This document shows positions 10,517 to 22,155 of a DNA stretch of 64,000 nt, one piece after another. The DNA comes from Microdochium bolleyi (Eukaryota > Ascomycota > Sordariomycetes > Xylariales > Microdochiaceae): assembly GCA_001566295.1 (NCBI GenBank), contig KQ964263.1, forward strand, positions 496,001-560,000. The letters run 5' to 3'. A program made the translations under genes and the position numbers. Below the pieces are notes generated by a model, which did no database searches, had not been told where the DNA came from, and was given only the letters and a program-made list of their open reading frames with translations. Positions within the stretch are counted from its first letter, which is position 1; each line of letters opens with the position of its first letter.

Positions 10517-12513
10517 CTAGAGCGAGTAACGAAACTTGGGGTTCTGCGAACAAAATTTGTCAGTCTAAATGTCAAAGATCGATTTTCTCAGGTCCCAGAG
10601 GTCCCAGAGGTTCCAGAAAAATAAACTTACCTCAAAGTCAGTCAAGTCGTTCGAAGCCTCGTCGACCGCATCCTGGTCGTCACCGTTGCCACCCTCGCGG
10701 TTAGCATGAGCGCCCAGGGCTGCCTCGGCCTCATCGCGCTTCTTGTTGCGGTAGACCAGGAGGGCACGGAGGCAGCCGGCCACAGCAACCTGCGAGACAC
10801 AGCAGGCTAAGCCGACCTTGCAGCCAGTAGGCCACTTGGGCGCCTCGGAGTCGAGGAAGGAGTGCGGGCCGATGACGTTTCCTGAGATCACGTGTTAGTG
10901 CTGACATACCAAGGAGAGAAAGAAGTAGGATCTTGGTTATTCACGCACCTATGCAGTACGCGCTGAAAACCAGAGCTGTAGACGTCACGCGCTTCGTATA
11001 GCCCGCGACATTGGACGCGGGAAGCTGAAGCGCCATGACGAGCGAGCACACGTAGGAGCCGCAGATGTAGTATCCCATGAGCACCCCCTGCCACTGGGAC
11101 TTGTTGTCGAGCTGCCACATCAGGCTGATGCCGATGATGGTAGGGATGAGGTAGATCATCATGATGTAGGTACGGCAGTTGCGGAAGCGGGACGCCATGT
11201 AAGTGCCTGAGATAATCCAGACGAGCTGGAACGCACCCATCGGGATGCCGAGCGCGGTAGCCTTGAGCGAGTCGCCGCCGACGAGGCCCTTGATGATGAG
11301 CTTCCCAAAGTTTGCGAAGCCGCCATTGATGATCTCGTTGAGGAGCGTGAAGAGTGTGAGCAGCCAGATCTGGGGGTCCATGAAGGTCTCGCGGATCTGA
11401 TACATTTTGATGGTCTTGTTCAGGATCCCGGTGCGACCGAGCTTTCCGCGGGCGACGAGGGTCGCCCGGTCTTGCAGAGAAAACTGCCTGGCCGAGATGA
11501 TGTCGTCGGGGAGGAACCAGAAAAGCACGAAGCCCCAGAGGATCGTGATGCCGCCGCAGAAGAGAAAGATGATGCGCCACACGGAGAAACCCTTGATCTG
11601 GCCCAACCCGTATGACAGAAGGCCTCCTAGAATACTGCCCGCCCCATTCGCCGCGTAGAATATCCCAGCGCGCAGCGGCTGTTCGTCGCGAGTGTACTGT
11701 GGTGTAATGTCGTGTTAGCGAGGTCTCAAATTATGCCATGTGCTAATCCTGGTGTGGTGCTGGTGGAAAATGAGATAGTAAGGCACAACTCACCCACATG
11801 CTGACAATCATCATGAAACAAGGCGTGATTGCTGCTTCAAAAGCACCAAGGAGGAAACGACAAGCAGCAAGGCCAGCAAAATTGTTGGCAGCCGCCGTGC
11901 CGGCCAGAACGGCTCCCCAGCAGATGACACACGCAGACACGACCTTTGCCATGCGCGTCCGCTGGGCCAACGCGGAAAGAGGGTATTCCGCAACCAGGTA
12001 TGCGAGGTAGACTGCAGAAGGCGTTAGCGATATTCCATATTCGTGTAAGGCGAAATCTGAGATGATCTCGTACAGATGGATGTAAACCAGCCATACTGCG
12101 CTGTGTTAATTTTGGTGTCGGTGAAGAGGTCGAACACAGCAGCATATGACATGCTCTGCTTGTCGATATAGACAAGCATCTTTGGATTGCTTCCTTGTCA
12201 GTATCCGCGTCGTAACATCAATTGCCGGAGGAGGGGTTCGTACAAAGGTTCCGCACAGAAGAGGCAACAGACGCCAGTCGACCCGGCGCATGAGCTTCTT
12301 GACCTCTTGCTGGTCGCTGAGCAGGTGCTGGAGGTAGTCGGGGCTGAAGTCGTTCTCGCGGAGGAAGACCTCGCCCTCGTCGACGTCGGTGCCCGTGAGT
12401 GTCGTCACCGTGCGCTTGAGGTCGTCGCTGTCGCCGAGCCCGACGCTGGGGGCCTTGGACAGTGCGGCCTCGTTGGCCATGGCGGCTGTGGAGATGTCCT
12501 TTTTCTCGCTCAT
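10517..12513 (-). CDS. MFS permease, allantoate/Dal5 (anion:cation symporter) family
   Basis: Six exons on the minus strand: 12513-12244, 12179-12074, 12011-11794, 11696-10949, 10881-10631 and 10543-10517. They give 539 residues with all phases consistent. Family signs: a charged N-terminus, RVDWRLLPLLCGTF at the first helix, YIDKQSMSYAAVFDL, YLVAEYPLSALAQRT, CRFLLGAFEAAITPCF, WRIIFLFCGG, and the typical end NPKFRYSL reached only after splicing the last tiny exon. About 12 membrane helices are expected. Such proteins import anionic nitrogenous or carboxylate compounds (allantoate, ureidosuccinate, nicotinate, pantothenate and others) at the plasma membrane; the substrate here is not predictable. 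It is divergent from the RidA gene, sharing 970 bp with several GATA motifs. The acceptor of intron 1 is AAG, which is less common. Confidence 0.9.
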
Positions 12514-13487
12514 GGTATGAGATGGGAAGATACACCTTGTGTCCAGGGGGTGAACTTGAAGGGTGGGGTGCAGTGTTTGACCTCCAACAACTGGAGAGAT
12601 AATGCTCGAAGAGGACCTCACACTTGGAAACACTTCGAAGAATGAAGCGAGTGGGTGATCATCCCAAATGAGACGAAATGGATGGGGCGAGACTCAGTCT
12701 TTAAGAAGAGACCAGGTCTGCGGCACGGTTGTTGTTATCCCTTGGCTCGAGAGTACCAATTAGAGACAAGAGATATCACTGTCAACAAGCGCAGGCTTGG
12801 TCTCCACGAATTATCCACCCTTGTGCAGCCTAGCAGATAGGTGCAACTCCGGAACGAGAGATAGTGTCCAAAGGAAATCGCGGGGGCGGCCAGCTCCCAG
12901 CGGTAGGGTACGGGGGAAGATGTCGAGATTCCGACGCGAGTCAGGGTCGGCCGCTCGCTGCCCCCCGTCGCCATGATTGGAGGTAGCATCACTAGCCCAA
13001 CAGAAGACATCAGCGCCCCTGTCTCGACCGTAGAAGAATAGCCGATGTCGCCCCAGGGGATGGGCCTGTGCAGCCTCACCGCCGGGCTTCCCCAGGTTTG
13101 CAACCCTCTCTTCCGCCAATGATTTGCACCAGAGTGATTGAGTTCCAGCGTAATGGAGTTCCTATCTTGCCTATCTTTCCTGGGGCCGACTTAGCTCGCG
13201 GACGCGCGTTGGTCCCGAGCGGAGTCTAGGATTCGACCAAGGACCCCCAAGTTCGCGAACTGATAGGGCCTAGGGGTCTTGTCTGCCGATGATCCGCCGC
13301 CGCTCCGGTGCCGTCGGGTGTGGCTGGATTTCAGGCCTTCCGTGTTGCACTCTGTCAATGTGCCAAGAACAACATCACATTCACAGCGACCGCATGCATC
13401 AACGCAAGATCTCGAGATCTGAGCCTTCATCGAATTTCAACATCTGACTTCGGAACCACTTCCATCACACGCCACACATCAGCAATC
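12514..13487. promoter_or_regulatory. Divergent promoter region with HGATAR motifs (MFS permease / RidA)
   Basis: This 974-bp region separates divergent starts. HGATAR motifs, the site class of the nitrogen GATA factors AreA/NIT2, are seen at 12597 (AGATAA), 12835 (AGATAG), 12859 (AGATAG), 13261 (TGATAG) and on the minus strand as a close pair at 13162-13177. Six hits is about twice chance expectation on both strands, so this is suggestive only. Nitrogen control would suit a Dal5-type permease and RidA. Confidence 0.35.
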
Positions 13488-14053
13488 ATGTCGAGAGAAG
13501 CCGTCAAGACCGACAACGCCCCGACGCCGCCCCCAGGCCTATCCCAAGCCGTCAAGTACAACGGCATGGTGTACTGTTCGGGCAACATTGGCTGCGACAA
13601 GGACATGGTCCTCGCCCAGGGCGGTGTCAAGGAGGAGACTGTGAGCACAGCTCTTATTTCATTTTGTCTTGCGGCGGCCAACGAGCACATGTCACTAACA
13701 CATCTCGTCCTCCTCCGCCCACAGCGCCAAACCCTCAAGAACCTCTCGGCCGTCCTTGAGGCCTCCGGATCGAGCCTGACCAACGTGGTCAAGTGCAACG
13801 TCTTCCTCACGACGATGGACGACTTCAAAGGCATGCACGAGGCGTACGTCGAGGCCTTTGCGCACGTCGAGCCCAAGCCTGTAAGTGCACAACCCGTTGA
13901 AAAGGAACAATCAACGCAAGAGAGGGATTCAGAACGAGACTGACCTCTTCTCGCTGCCAGGTCCGGACTGCTGTCGCTGTGTACCAACTGCCATTTGGCG
14001 CCAAGGTCGAGATTGAGTGCTCCGCGGCACTGAACCCGAGCGTGAAGCTGTAG
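13488..14053 (+). CDS. RidA/YjgF/Mmf1-family imine deaminase
   Basis: Three exons, 13488-13640, 13725-13880 and 13961-14053, encode 133 residues, normal for the family. RidA hydrolyses reactive 2-aminoacrylate and other enamine/imine intermediates to keto acid plus ammonia, as a trimer. Seen: AVKYNGMVYCSGNIG, the NVVKCNVFLTTMDDF core, and after the second intron PVRTAVAVYQLPFGAKVEIE. This holds the catalytic Arg (residue 105) and the Glu pair (120, 122). There is no mitochondrial presequence, unlike Mmf1. The protein runs six residues past the usual Ala-Ala-Leu end and finishes in Val-Lys-Leu, close to but not a canonical peroxisomal signal. It lies 0.9 kb upstream of the D-amino-acid oxidase in the same orientation, which produces exactly the kind of imine this family removes. 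Confidence 0.93.
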
Positions 14054-14979
14054 AAGTCTATGAGTAGAACCAAAAGAGACCTCATCCGTAATTCAAGCTT
14101 TGCATCGTCCCAAGCACTGCCATTTCCTGATGCCTGCCTTGCTGGAATGGTTGAGCCTGTGCTTGAACACTGGCACAGCCACGGCAATATGTATCCGGCT
14201 CCTGCATCGTGAAGAAACAAGTCCCGAACTAGGCTACGGACCTAATTGACCTCGAGAAGTCGGCACGGCCACGATGGCCGTCATGTCCCCGCCAAAGGCT
14301 GCACCACCCGCCAAGGCCCGGCGACCTGGATTGGGCGAGCCCCTCCTGTATGCACTCGGTAACCAATCGGGCAGGGCGCAGCAGTTCCGACAGACCCACA
14401 GACCCCCATACCCGACCCCGCTCCGTCGGATGCGGAGGACGGCGCGGAGCCGGCATCGGAGGCAGCCTCGTGCGTGGTGCACACAGCGGAACGTGGGCAG
14501 TGGTTGTCCAGTCCTATCAGTGCGTGCTTGGCCACGGCTAGTGCCGCACATCTGCCACTCTATGACTCGCCAGGCTTCGACAGCAAGACCAGCGACACGG
14601 TGACGGGACCTTGCGATTACCCCACCTCCCATGACTGAGAACCTGCCGCCTGTCTGTGTGTGTTACATAATTCCTATCTTTGCGACACGGCAGCATCCGA
14701 CGGCAGCCGAGATCAAACCTGGGGCATCCGGTCTGCTGCGACGGGAAAAAGTGAGGATCTCGCGAGACTTGCTGCAAAACCTGATCATACGATCCTGGTG
14801 CGGCGCAAACATTGACGACTTCGAATGATCCCGGCCTCGACAGCTTTATATCTGCAGCCTTCACCTAGAATCAGTGCCGAGAGGCTCTGAACAACAACGC
14901 AGACAACGACACCCGAGATATTGCAGCACTTGTAGTACAATCCTCCGCAGCAGTCCGCTCGTCCAAACTCGCAACCATC
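14054..14979. promoter_or_regulatory. Upstream region of the D-amino-acid oxidase gene
   Basis: About 930 bp, holding the RidA 3' flank and the oxidase promoter. A TATA-like TTTATATC lies at 14845-14852, about 130 bp before the ATG, and one AGATAG GATA site is on the minus strand near 14673-14678. No gene seen; the several short overlapping frames at 14230-14630 have no family features. Confidence 0.45.
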
Positions 14980-16282
14980 ATGCCGAAGATTGTGGTAATA
15001 GGGTAAGGATCTCTCTCATCCAGCCCTTCTAGAGATCAATGCTGACCGCCATCGTCAAACACAGCGCTGGCGTGTCGGGCCTGACATGCGCGATGCTGCT
15101 CTCGCGGGACAAGGCCAATGCCATCACCGTCGTGGCCAAGCACATGCCGGGCGACCTCGACGCCATGTACGCCTCGCCCATCGCGGGCGCAAACTTCCTT
15201 CCGTACGTCTCCATTCCTTTTGCCAAGCTCTGCTCTACTCTGAGCCCATACACAGCCAGGATCAGGACCTCGACTAACACGAACCCCTCCCACAAAACAG
15301 CATGTCCGACCGCGAGAACTCGCAGTACGAGGCCCGCACGATCCCCGAGCTGAGACGCCTCGCGTCCGACGTCCCGCGCGCGGGCATCCACCACCAGCGC
15401 ACGCGCCTGTACCGGCGGGAGGCCGACATGCCGGAGCTGTGCAAGGGCAGCAACGGGTTCAACGGCATGTTCCTCGAGGACCCCTGGTACAAGGACGTGC
15501 CCGAGCTCAACTACACGGAGCTGCTCGTCACCGAGGAGATGCGTGCCGCAGGCATCGCGGGCGGGTGCGAGTTCGACAGCGTCTGCATCAACACGGCGCT
15601 GTACCTGCCCTGGCTGGTCGGCGAGTGCCGCGCGGCCGGGGTGGTGTTCAAGAGGGGCAGCGTCAAGGGGCTCGCCGAGGCGAGGGCGTGGTGGAGCTCG
15701 AGCGAGGCGGCGTATGCGCGGCACGAAGGAGTGCTCGGGGCGGAGGGCAAGGCGGACATTGTGATCAATGCGACGGGCCTGGGGGCGCTGAAGCTCGGAG
15801 GGGTCATGGATCAGAAAATGGTCCCCATGCGTGGGCAGGTTGTCGTCGTGCGCAACGTCGCGCCGGTCATGTTTGGCACGTCGGGCACCGATGACGCCGA
15901 GGACGAGCTGACGTACGGGATGACGAGGGCCGCGGGCGGTGGCACGATCCTGGGCGGCACGTATCAGAGGGGCAACTGGGACAGCCAGCCGGATCCGGCG
16001 ACGGCGATGCGGATCATGCAGAGGGCTATCGATACGGTGCCGGAGCTGCTGAAGGGCACGGGCAAGACGGATGTCACAGGGTTGGATGTTGTGCGGCACT
16101 CTGTTGGTCTGAGGCCGTATCGCGAGGGCGGTGTCAGGATCGAGAAGGAGAGGATGGCAGACGGCAGCTGGGTCGTGCACAACTACGGGCACTCGGGATG
16201 GGGATATCAGGGGTCCTACGGTACCGCTGAGCACGTCTTGAGCTTGATAAAGGAGATCACAGGGGAGAGGGCCAAGCTGTAG
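14980..16282 (+). CDS. D-amino-acid oxidase (FAD), peroxisomal-type C-terminus
   Basis: Exons 14980-15002, 15065-15202 and 15301-16282 give 380 residues. The first exon is only 23 nt and ends inside the FAD motif, so it is easily missed. The spliced start reads VVIGAGVSGL with Gly 8, 10 and 13 in the dinucleotide-binding fold. The C-terminal region carries the family signature HNYGHSGWGYQGSYGTA after the substrate-binding RPYREGGVRIE. The enzyme oxidatively deaminates D-amino acids to imino acids (then 2-oxo acids and ammonia) with hydrogen peroxide. It ends Ala-Lys-Leu, a good PTS1, so peroxisomal location is expected. A D-aspartate oxidase or a specialised amine-oxidising homologue is an alternative; substrate residues cannot be settled by eye. 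It sits just downstream of a RidA imine deaminase. Confidence 0.92.
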
Positions 16283-16985
16283 ATGTCGTGTATCCGATAC
16301 AGAAAAAGGTCAATTGTCCATCCACCATGGACCCTCGCTGTTCGCATTCTAGTACGATAGGGCATTGGATTTCTGGGCTTGTCGGGGCAGAGGCTACGAA
16401 AAGCATTGATCAGAGACAGTGAAGCACGGTGACTTTGCTCCGAGAGGTCCCGAGTTGGCCTGCGACAACAAAACCACCTTAATAGCATCCTGTCGTGAGC
16501 TATCTCGAGCTAGTCATCATGTAGCTATCCATGAATGCCGGGTGTTGTCCCACATGCCGCTATCTTGCCTATCTCCAAGCCCGGGGTTCTCCGGTCGTCG
16601 GACAGAGACATCCGTCGGGTGGCGCCCTCGGCCCTTGTGGAATGGCCGATCCACATGCCCACCCCTTCCACCAGACCCTTGATCTCAACACACGAGGAAG
16701 GAAGCATGACGCTGCTTCACATAGCGTAATGTGGACTGATTCTCGCTTCCACGGGGCATATTCCGAGATCTGGCGAAGTTGAACATTCTCCCACAAGGAC
16801 CTTCTTGGACCGGATTCTTCGACTGGGACATTTCGCCATCGAGTCTACGCATCGCTATCGCATTGACGGCACAGCTGCCCACTGCCCAAACCTTCTGTTT
16901 CTTGCAAGACGCCTTCCTCGACTGCACCTTCCTGTTGATGATATCGCTGCTTCACTTCCTGAACCACTTTAGCATATAGCCCATC
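16283..16985. other. Intergenic spacer, esterase promoter
   Basis: About 700 bp between the oxidase stop and the esterase ATG. It is CT-rich just before 16986. No gene or clear TATA box seen. Confidence 0.5.
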
Positions 16986-18828
16986 ATGACAGCAACAGCT
17001 CCCCGCCCGCGCGTGACTCTCCCGCAGGGCACAGTCGTCGGCGTCCGGGAGACAGGCGAGTACCCCGGCGCGATCGAGTGCTTCAAGGGGATCCCATACG
17101 CCCTCCCACCCACAGGCGACCGGCGCTTCCGCCCGCCGTGCAGGGTCCCAGCCGTCTCGTCACCCGCCGACGTCGAGATCGACGCCTCGCAATGGGGTCC
17201 CCGGGCGTTCGCAAAGCAGTTCATCGTCACGGGCCCCGCGCTGCCGGAGAGCGAGGACTGTCTAACGGCCAACATCTTCCGCCAAGAAGGGTCCGGGGCC
17301 GGCGGCGAAGGCGAAGACAGCAAGAAGAAACTCCTCCCCGTGGCAGTGTACATGCACGGCGGCGCGTTCAATCGGGGCAACGCGGCGATGCACAACTCGG
17401 GCGCGATGGTCGGGTGGTCCGCCGAGCCGTTCATCTGCGTCTCGTTCGGGTACCGCATCGGCGCGCTGGGATTCTTGCCGTCGGCGCTGAGCAAGAAAGA
17501 GGGCGCGGTGAATTTGGGACTCAAGGACCAAATTTGTCTCATGGAGTGGGTACAGGAGAACATTGGGTTCTTTGGCGGTGACAAGGACCAGGTGACGCTC
17601 TTTGGCCTGTCTGCTGGCGCGCACTCTGTAAGTTGCTCCTGATCATCATTTTCCAGGAATTCGAAGACAACTTCAACTTGGAAGACTGACTCCTTCAAAC
17701 CTCCCACAGATCGGCCACCACCTCCTCGACTACGAACCCAATAAGAAGCCCCTCTTCCACCGCGTGATCATCGAGTCCGGCAGCCCGACGTCCCGCGCGG
17801 TGCGCCACTACGACAGCACAATCCACGAGAGGCAGTTCGCCGACTTCCTCGCCGCCGTCTCCCTGCCCCCCGACACGCCCGAGGGCGAGGTCTTCCCGTA
17901 CCTCCGCTCGCTCCCCGCGTCCGTCATCGCGGAGGCCCAGACCAAGGTGTTCGGGGCCTACAACCCTTCCCTGCGCTGGGCGTTCCAGCCTGTCATCGAC
18001 GGGGAGATCATCCGGCGCGCGCCGATGGACACGTGGCGCCAGGGGCTCTGGCACAGGGGCATCCCGATCATGACGGGCCACACGACCAACGAGGGCGCCA
18101 TCTACGTGGACCGCAAGATGGCCACCGATGACGAGTTCGTCGCGTTCTGGAAGACCCTGCTCCCGCAGCTCACCGACGATGAGGACATCCCGCGGATCAA
18201 GGGCCTGTACCCGGACCCGCTGGCGCACCCGTGCAGCAAGTTCGCGGAGAAGAGGAGGCAGTGCGTGGAGAAGGGGGAGATTGGGGAGCAATTCAAGCGC
18301 ATCGAGGCCGCGTATGCGCAGTACGCGTACATCACGCCCGTGAAGCACACTGCGCATCTCGCGACGGACCCGGAGCAGAACGAGGGGAAAGGAGGGGTCC
18401 CGCCGGTATATGTGTACCACTGGGCGCTCGAGTCGGATGTCATCGGCGGCGCGAAGCACGGGGACAACATGTTCCAGGAGACGCGGGAGCCGAGCCGGCG
18501 CGGGGTATCGGCGACGCAGGACGCCATCTCGGCGGTGCTGCACGCCTATATCACGAGTTTTATCGTGCACGGGGGCGATCCGAACGTGATAAGGTGTGTG
18601 AAGAAGGGCAGCCAGGTGGACGGGATAGTGGAGGAGGCTGTCGAGGGGAGGCCGGTCTGGGGGACGTACACGAGGGACAAGCCTGTGCTGATGACTTTCG
18701 GCGAGAAGAACAAGGAGCTCGTCGGTGGGGATGTGGACCGGGGCCAGCCGGCTGAGCTCGTCGACGACGTCGATAGTCGGGACGAGTGTGAGTTCTGGTG
18801 GAGCAAGGTTGATATCTCATCGTTGTGA
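16986..18828 (+). CDS. Type-B carboxylesterase/lipase (alpha/beta hydrolase)
   Basis: Two exons, 16986-17627 and 17710-18828, encode 586 residues; the intron is 82 nt. The N-terminus has the family pattern GTVVGVRE, CFKGIPYALPPTGDRRF and SEDCLTANI. The oxyanion region is MHGGAF (His124-Gly126), the nucleophile is Ser209 in GLSAGAHS, and the other triad members are probably Glu342 (TNEGAIY) and His464 (GAKHGDN). It hydrolyses carboxylic esters or sometimes amides. There is no N-terminal signal peptide, so it is likely cytosolic, unlike many secreted type-B esterases. Size and domain order are normal. It follows the oxidase in the same orientation and precedes the convergent Gly-rich gene. A role in releasing an ester or amide in a local pathway is an inference from position only. 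Confidence 0.92.
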
Positions 18829-19332
18829 GGTAGGTGACTCAACTTACAGACTTCAGACTCCTTGATAAGACCGGGGCAGTGTTAGATATGACCTGGATAT
18901 ATTCCTTCCATAGAGCAGATTAGCTCATCCAAGTATATCGTACATCGAGTGTCAAGATCAGGCTTATTCAAGCCACCACAATACAACACAAGCAAACCAT
19001 CTAGCGAGACTGGTGCCATGGCTTGTGTCGACGCGGCCTTGACGGGGTGACTCCAACACGTCGGGCCCGTGGTTTTTTTCTCTGAAGGAGCTTGTTTATA
19101 CACTCTGTTGCACCCATCGCCTCGGACCACTGGTCGCATTTATGAAGACTTCCCGAGGTTATAAAAGACCTCAGCCATCGCTGCAAGATCAGGTACACAC
19201 GCAACAAACATTTTCAACATCATTCGACACGAGATCCAAACGGAGGCTTGGCTCGGTGCGTCGTCATTCGTGAAAGATACTGAACACCGCTATGTCTACT
19301 CTGAGCTCAGAACATCCCTTGATCACTTCTGA
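18829..19332. other. Convergent 3' spacer
   Basis: About 500 bp between convergent stops. No gene, RNA or repeat recognised. Confidence 0.55.
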
Positions 19333-20754
19333 CTAGTATCTGCCGCCCTGCTGCTGCGACTGCTGTGACGGCGCGTCGACGTGGACACCCTCGTTGCCGA
19401 TGTCGTCTGGCACGTTGATCCGCACCTCGGGCAGGTACTTCTGCACCTTCATCTCGACCATGTTCTGCACGAACATCCAGCTCTCGCGCTCGAACTTGCG
19501 GTGGCCGCCGTTCACGACGCCGAGGATCGACTCTCGCAGACATTCCTGCACCTTGCGCACGAGATTGCGGATCTTGTCGACCAGCTTGGCTTTCATCTCG
19601 TCCATGAAGTCGCCGCCGCCCATGCCGCGCGCGTTGGGGTTCTGCCCGCCGTCGAGCGCCGAGTCGAACGGGTTGCCGCCCAGGATGCGCTCGAGCGGCC
19701 GCTGGAGCTGGTCGGGGAGCAGCTCGAACAACTGCTTCTCTATGGCGCCGAGGATCTTGCGGAACTCGAGCCGGACCTCCCTGTGCACGCGCGCGAGACC
19801 CGTGGACAGCTTGTCGCTGATGACCGCCGAGAAGCCACCACCGCCTCCGCCTCCTTCACGGTTGCCATCCCCTTCGGGGCCACGGGACCGCTGCCCGTCG
19901 CGGTTCTGCTGCCCGTCCTTGTTGCGCCCCGAGAACAGCCCCCCCAGTCCGGAGACGAGATCCTTGACCTGCTCCTGGATCTCGCCGCGCACGCCGTCGC
20001 CGACGTCGCGCGTGCTTGTGTTGCCGCGCAACCAGCGCTTGATGTGATCGAGCGCGAGGCGCGTGAACTGCTCGGCGATGGGGGCGTGCTGCTCGCGCAG
20101 CTTGAGCCCGACGTGCTCCTTGATCTCCGGGCTGATGAGCCGCGCCTTCTCCTCGGGGTGCCGCGCCGTGTCCTTGACCGTGTCGCTGAGGACGCCGAGG
20201 AGGCCGTCAAGCTGCAGGCCGCCGCCACCGCCGCCGCCGCCGCCGCCGCCCCGGTTGTCGTTGAGGTGGTCCTGCACGGCGTTGACGGCGGCGGAGAGGA
20301 ACCCGCCGGCGCTGCCACCGAAGTCGCCGAAACCTCTAGCATTGCTATTCGGTGCTGAGCGGGCGTTGCTGTTGTTGTTGTTGCCGCTGCCGCCCTCAGT
20401 CAGGTTGAAGATCTCGCCAAGGTCGTCTCCCGCTTCGGACGCGACCTGGCTGAAGCCGCGCGTCAGGGCAGCGATCTCATCGGCGAAGGGCAGGGACTGG
20501 CCGCCGTAGGCATCGGGCGGGTTGGGGTCGAGCGAGTGATCGCCGCCTCCGCGGGATCTGGCGTTGGGGTTGCCGTCGTTGTTGCCGTCGCGGTTGAAGA
20601 GGCTGCGGAAGGCATCGACGACCTGGTCCTCAAGGCTGTCGATGGTGCGCTGCTGGAAGGTCTCGAGCTCGGCGACGACGCGGGGCTGGATCTCTGGGTA
20701 GAGCGAGTCGACGTACTTGTCGATGTGCTCGGCGAGAGCCTCGGGGAGGGGCAT
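19333..20754 (-). CDS. Unknown Gly/Asn-rich protein with repeated N-[PS]-N-A-R motif
   Basis: Single exon of 473 residues from ATG 20754. The N-terminal 55 residues and the last 250 are charged and strongly helical (ALAEHIDKYVDSLYPEI; KAKLVDKIRNLVRKVQ; MVEMKVQKYLPEVRIN). The parts between are Gly/Asn/Asp-rich and probably disordered. A short motif Asn-[Pro/Ser]-Asn-Ala-Arg-[Ser/Gly] occurs four times (residues near 62, 127, 135 and 371) with different codons each time, so it is kept at protein level. A 12-Gly tract (about 20223-20253) lies before an Leu-rich helix. No signal peptide or membrane helix. I do not recognise a family; amphipathic helices suggest membrane-surface or protein binding. 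The opposite strand is open for 325 codons, but that is a GC shadow. Confidence 0.75.
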   Translation of the reverse strand: MPLPEALAEHIDKYVDSLYPEIQPRVVAELETFQQRTIDSLEDQVVDAFRSLFNRDGNNDGNPNARSRGGGDHSLDPNPPDAYGGQSLPFADEIAALTRGFSQVASEAGDDLGEIFNLTEGGSGNNNNSNARSAPNSNARGFGDFGGSAGGFLSAAVNAVQDHLNDNRGGGGGGGGGGGLQLDGLLGVLSDTVKDTARHPEEKARLISPEIKEHVGLKLREQHAPIAEQFTRLALDHIKRWLRGNTSTRDVGDGVRGEIQEQVKDLVSGLGGLFSGRNKDGQQNRDGQRSRGPEGDGNREGGGGGGGFSAVISDKLSTGLARVHREVRLEFRKILGAIEKQLFELLPDQLQRPLERILGGNPFDSALDGGQNPNARGMGGGDFMDEMKAKLVDKIRNLVRKVQECLRESILGVVNGGHRKFERESWMFVQNMVEMKVQKYLPEVRINVPDDIGNEGVHVDAPSQQSQQQGGRY

Positions 20755-22115
20755 CGTGATGGATGGTAGAGAGTGACGAAGCTGGTGGTTTGGGTGGGTG
20801 GCTTAGTCGAGGGCGATACAGGGCTGGACCCTGAAAATCAGACAGCAATGACAAAGCGAGAACAGAGAGTTCACCAACAAGCTAGGTCAGGTACGATCTC
20901 GCCAGAATGAAGCTTGGGAGCTGAGGGAGCTGAGGGAGCTCGTGTGGGGTTGCTGCGGGGTGCGGACCACGTCATTGAGGGGCCGCAGACTTGGAAGGAG
21001 GCCTCAGGCACAGCTCTGGTTGATCCATTTATACATCTCCATAGGGTAAGCATAAATTGTCCAGTGCATAATTACTCGAGGCATCTCTACTCTGGTAATA
21101 GTGAACACACAAGTTTGTGGACAGTCAAGGTGCCTCCAAGTGATGATGCTTTGATACTTGATATTTGGACGACGGGTTCGTGACATTGAGCTGGCGTGAG
21201 GTAAAGTCACGGCTTTGAAAGGTCTGTATCTCTACCAACCTTCTCCATAATACTGTCCGAGTGTCAGGAATACTTCCACCTTGATGGGCGTCCTTCTGAA
21301 GGACTTATTGACAGCTCAGTTCTGCGAAGGGCTCAATTGCTTGTCCACTTCACTGTTCCGCCATGCTGTAAATGCAATCGACAAGTCTGTTAGTCTGCTG
21401 ACGCAAGCTGCGTTTCGGGCAACTCTCTTGTCCTGTAGGTAGTCAGCCCAGATAAGCCTACGCGGAATACGCGTAAGTGAGCAGGTTTGAAATCAGAAGC
21501 CGACGGAGTGCATAGTCAACTTGATGAGTCCGCTGCCGAGATCCGGCTGACTTCCTGGCATGTGAACCCCGGCCACATGCAGCTGTGCGAAGAATCTCTC
21601 AATGACACGGACCTTTATACTGCAGCCACGGCAAGTCTGTGGCCTTTTATTCCCGTAGGAAACTCGCGCGGTGATCATGTTACTAACTAGCGCTGACACC
21701 GTGACGCAGCCCTGCGAGCTATAAACCTGGGTTAAGCGGACAGTATCGGTGGGCTAAAGATTTTAAGCTTTCCCGGCAGTCGATGACGGACTCTCTTCTG
21801 GTCGCCGGCCTCCGTAAGCGCTCACAACTGCAGCGGGAATTCCCCGAAATCGAGAGTATGGCTGATGTTGCGGCCGCTCAGACACCGTACGAGCCGAGGC
21901 CGAGGATTGATCACGCAAGGAGGGTGTTCAGCAAACAATGCATACGCCACTTGGCTGACTGATTGCCAGACCCCGTGGATTACTGCTCACGGTGGAAACG
22001 TAGAGTTCTGCGTAGTTGGCATATTATTATAAGTTTGTTCCCGGAACTTCCATCAGCTGGGCACAGGCTGTCTTATCCTTACTCTCTTTACATTCTGCTT
22101 GTTCTGAATTCATCG

Positions 22116-22155
<40 letters not shown>

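Noticed and set aside
15029..16234. 401-codon minus-strand frame over the D-amino-acid oxidase
   Set aside because: Antisense shadow; the plus-strand gene has the complete FAD and DAO signatures.
19381..20358. 325-codon frame antisense to the Gly/Asn-rich gene
   Set aside because: Low-complexity Leu/Val/Ala-rich mirror of GC-ending codons, with no known domain.
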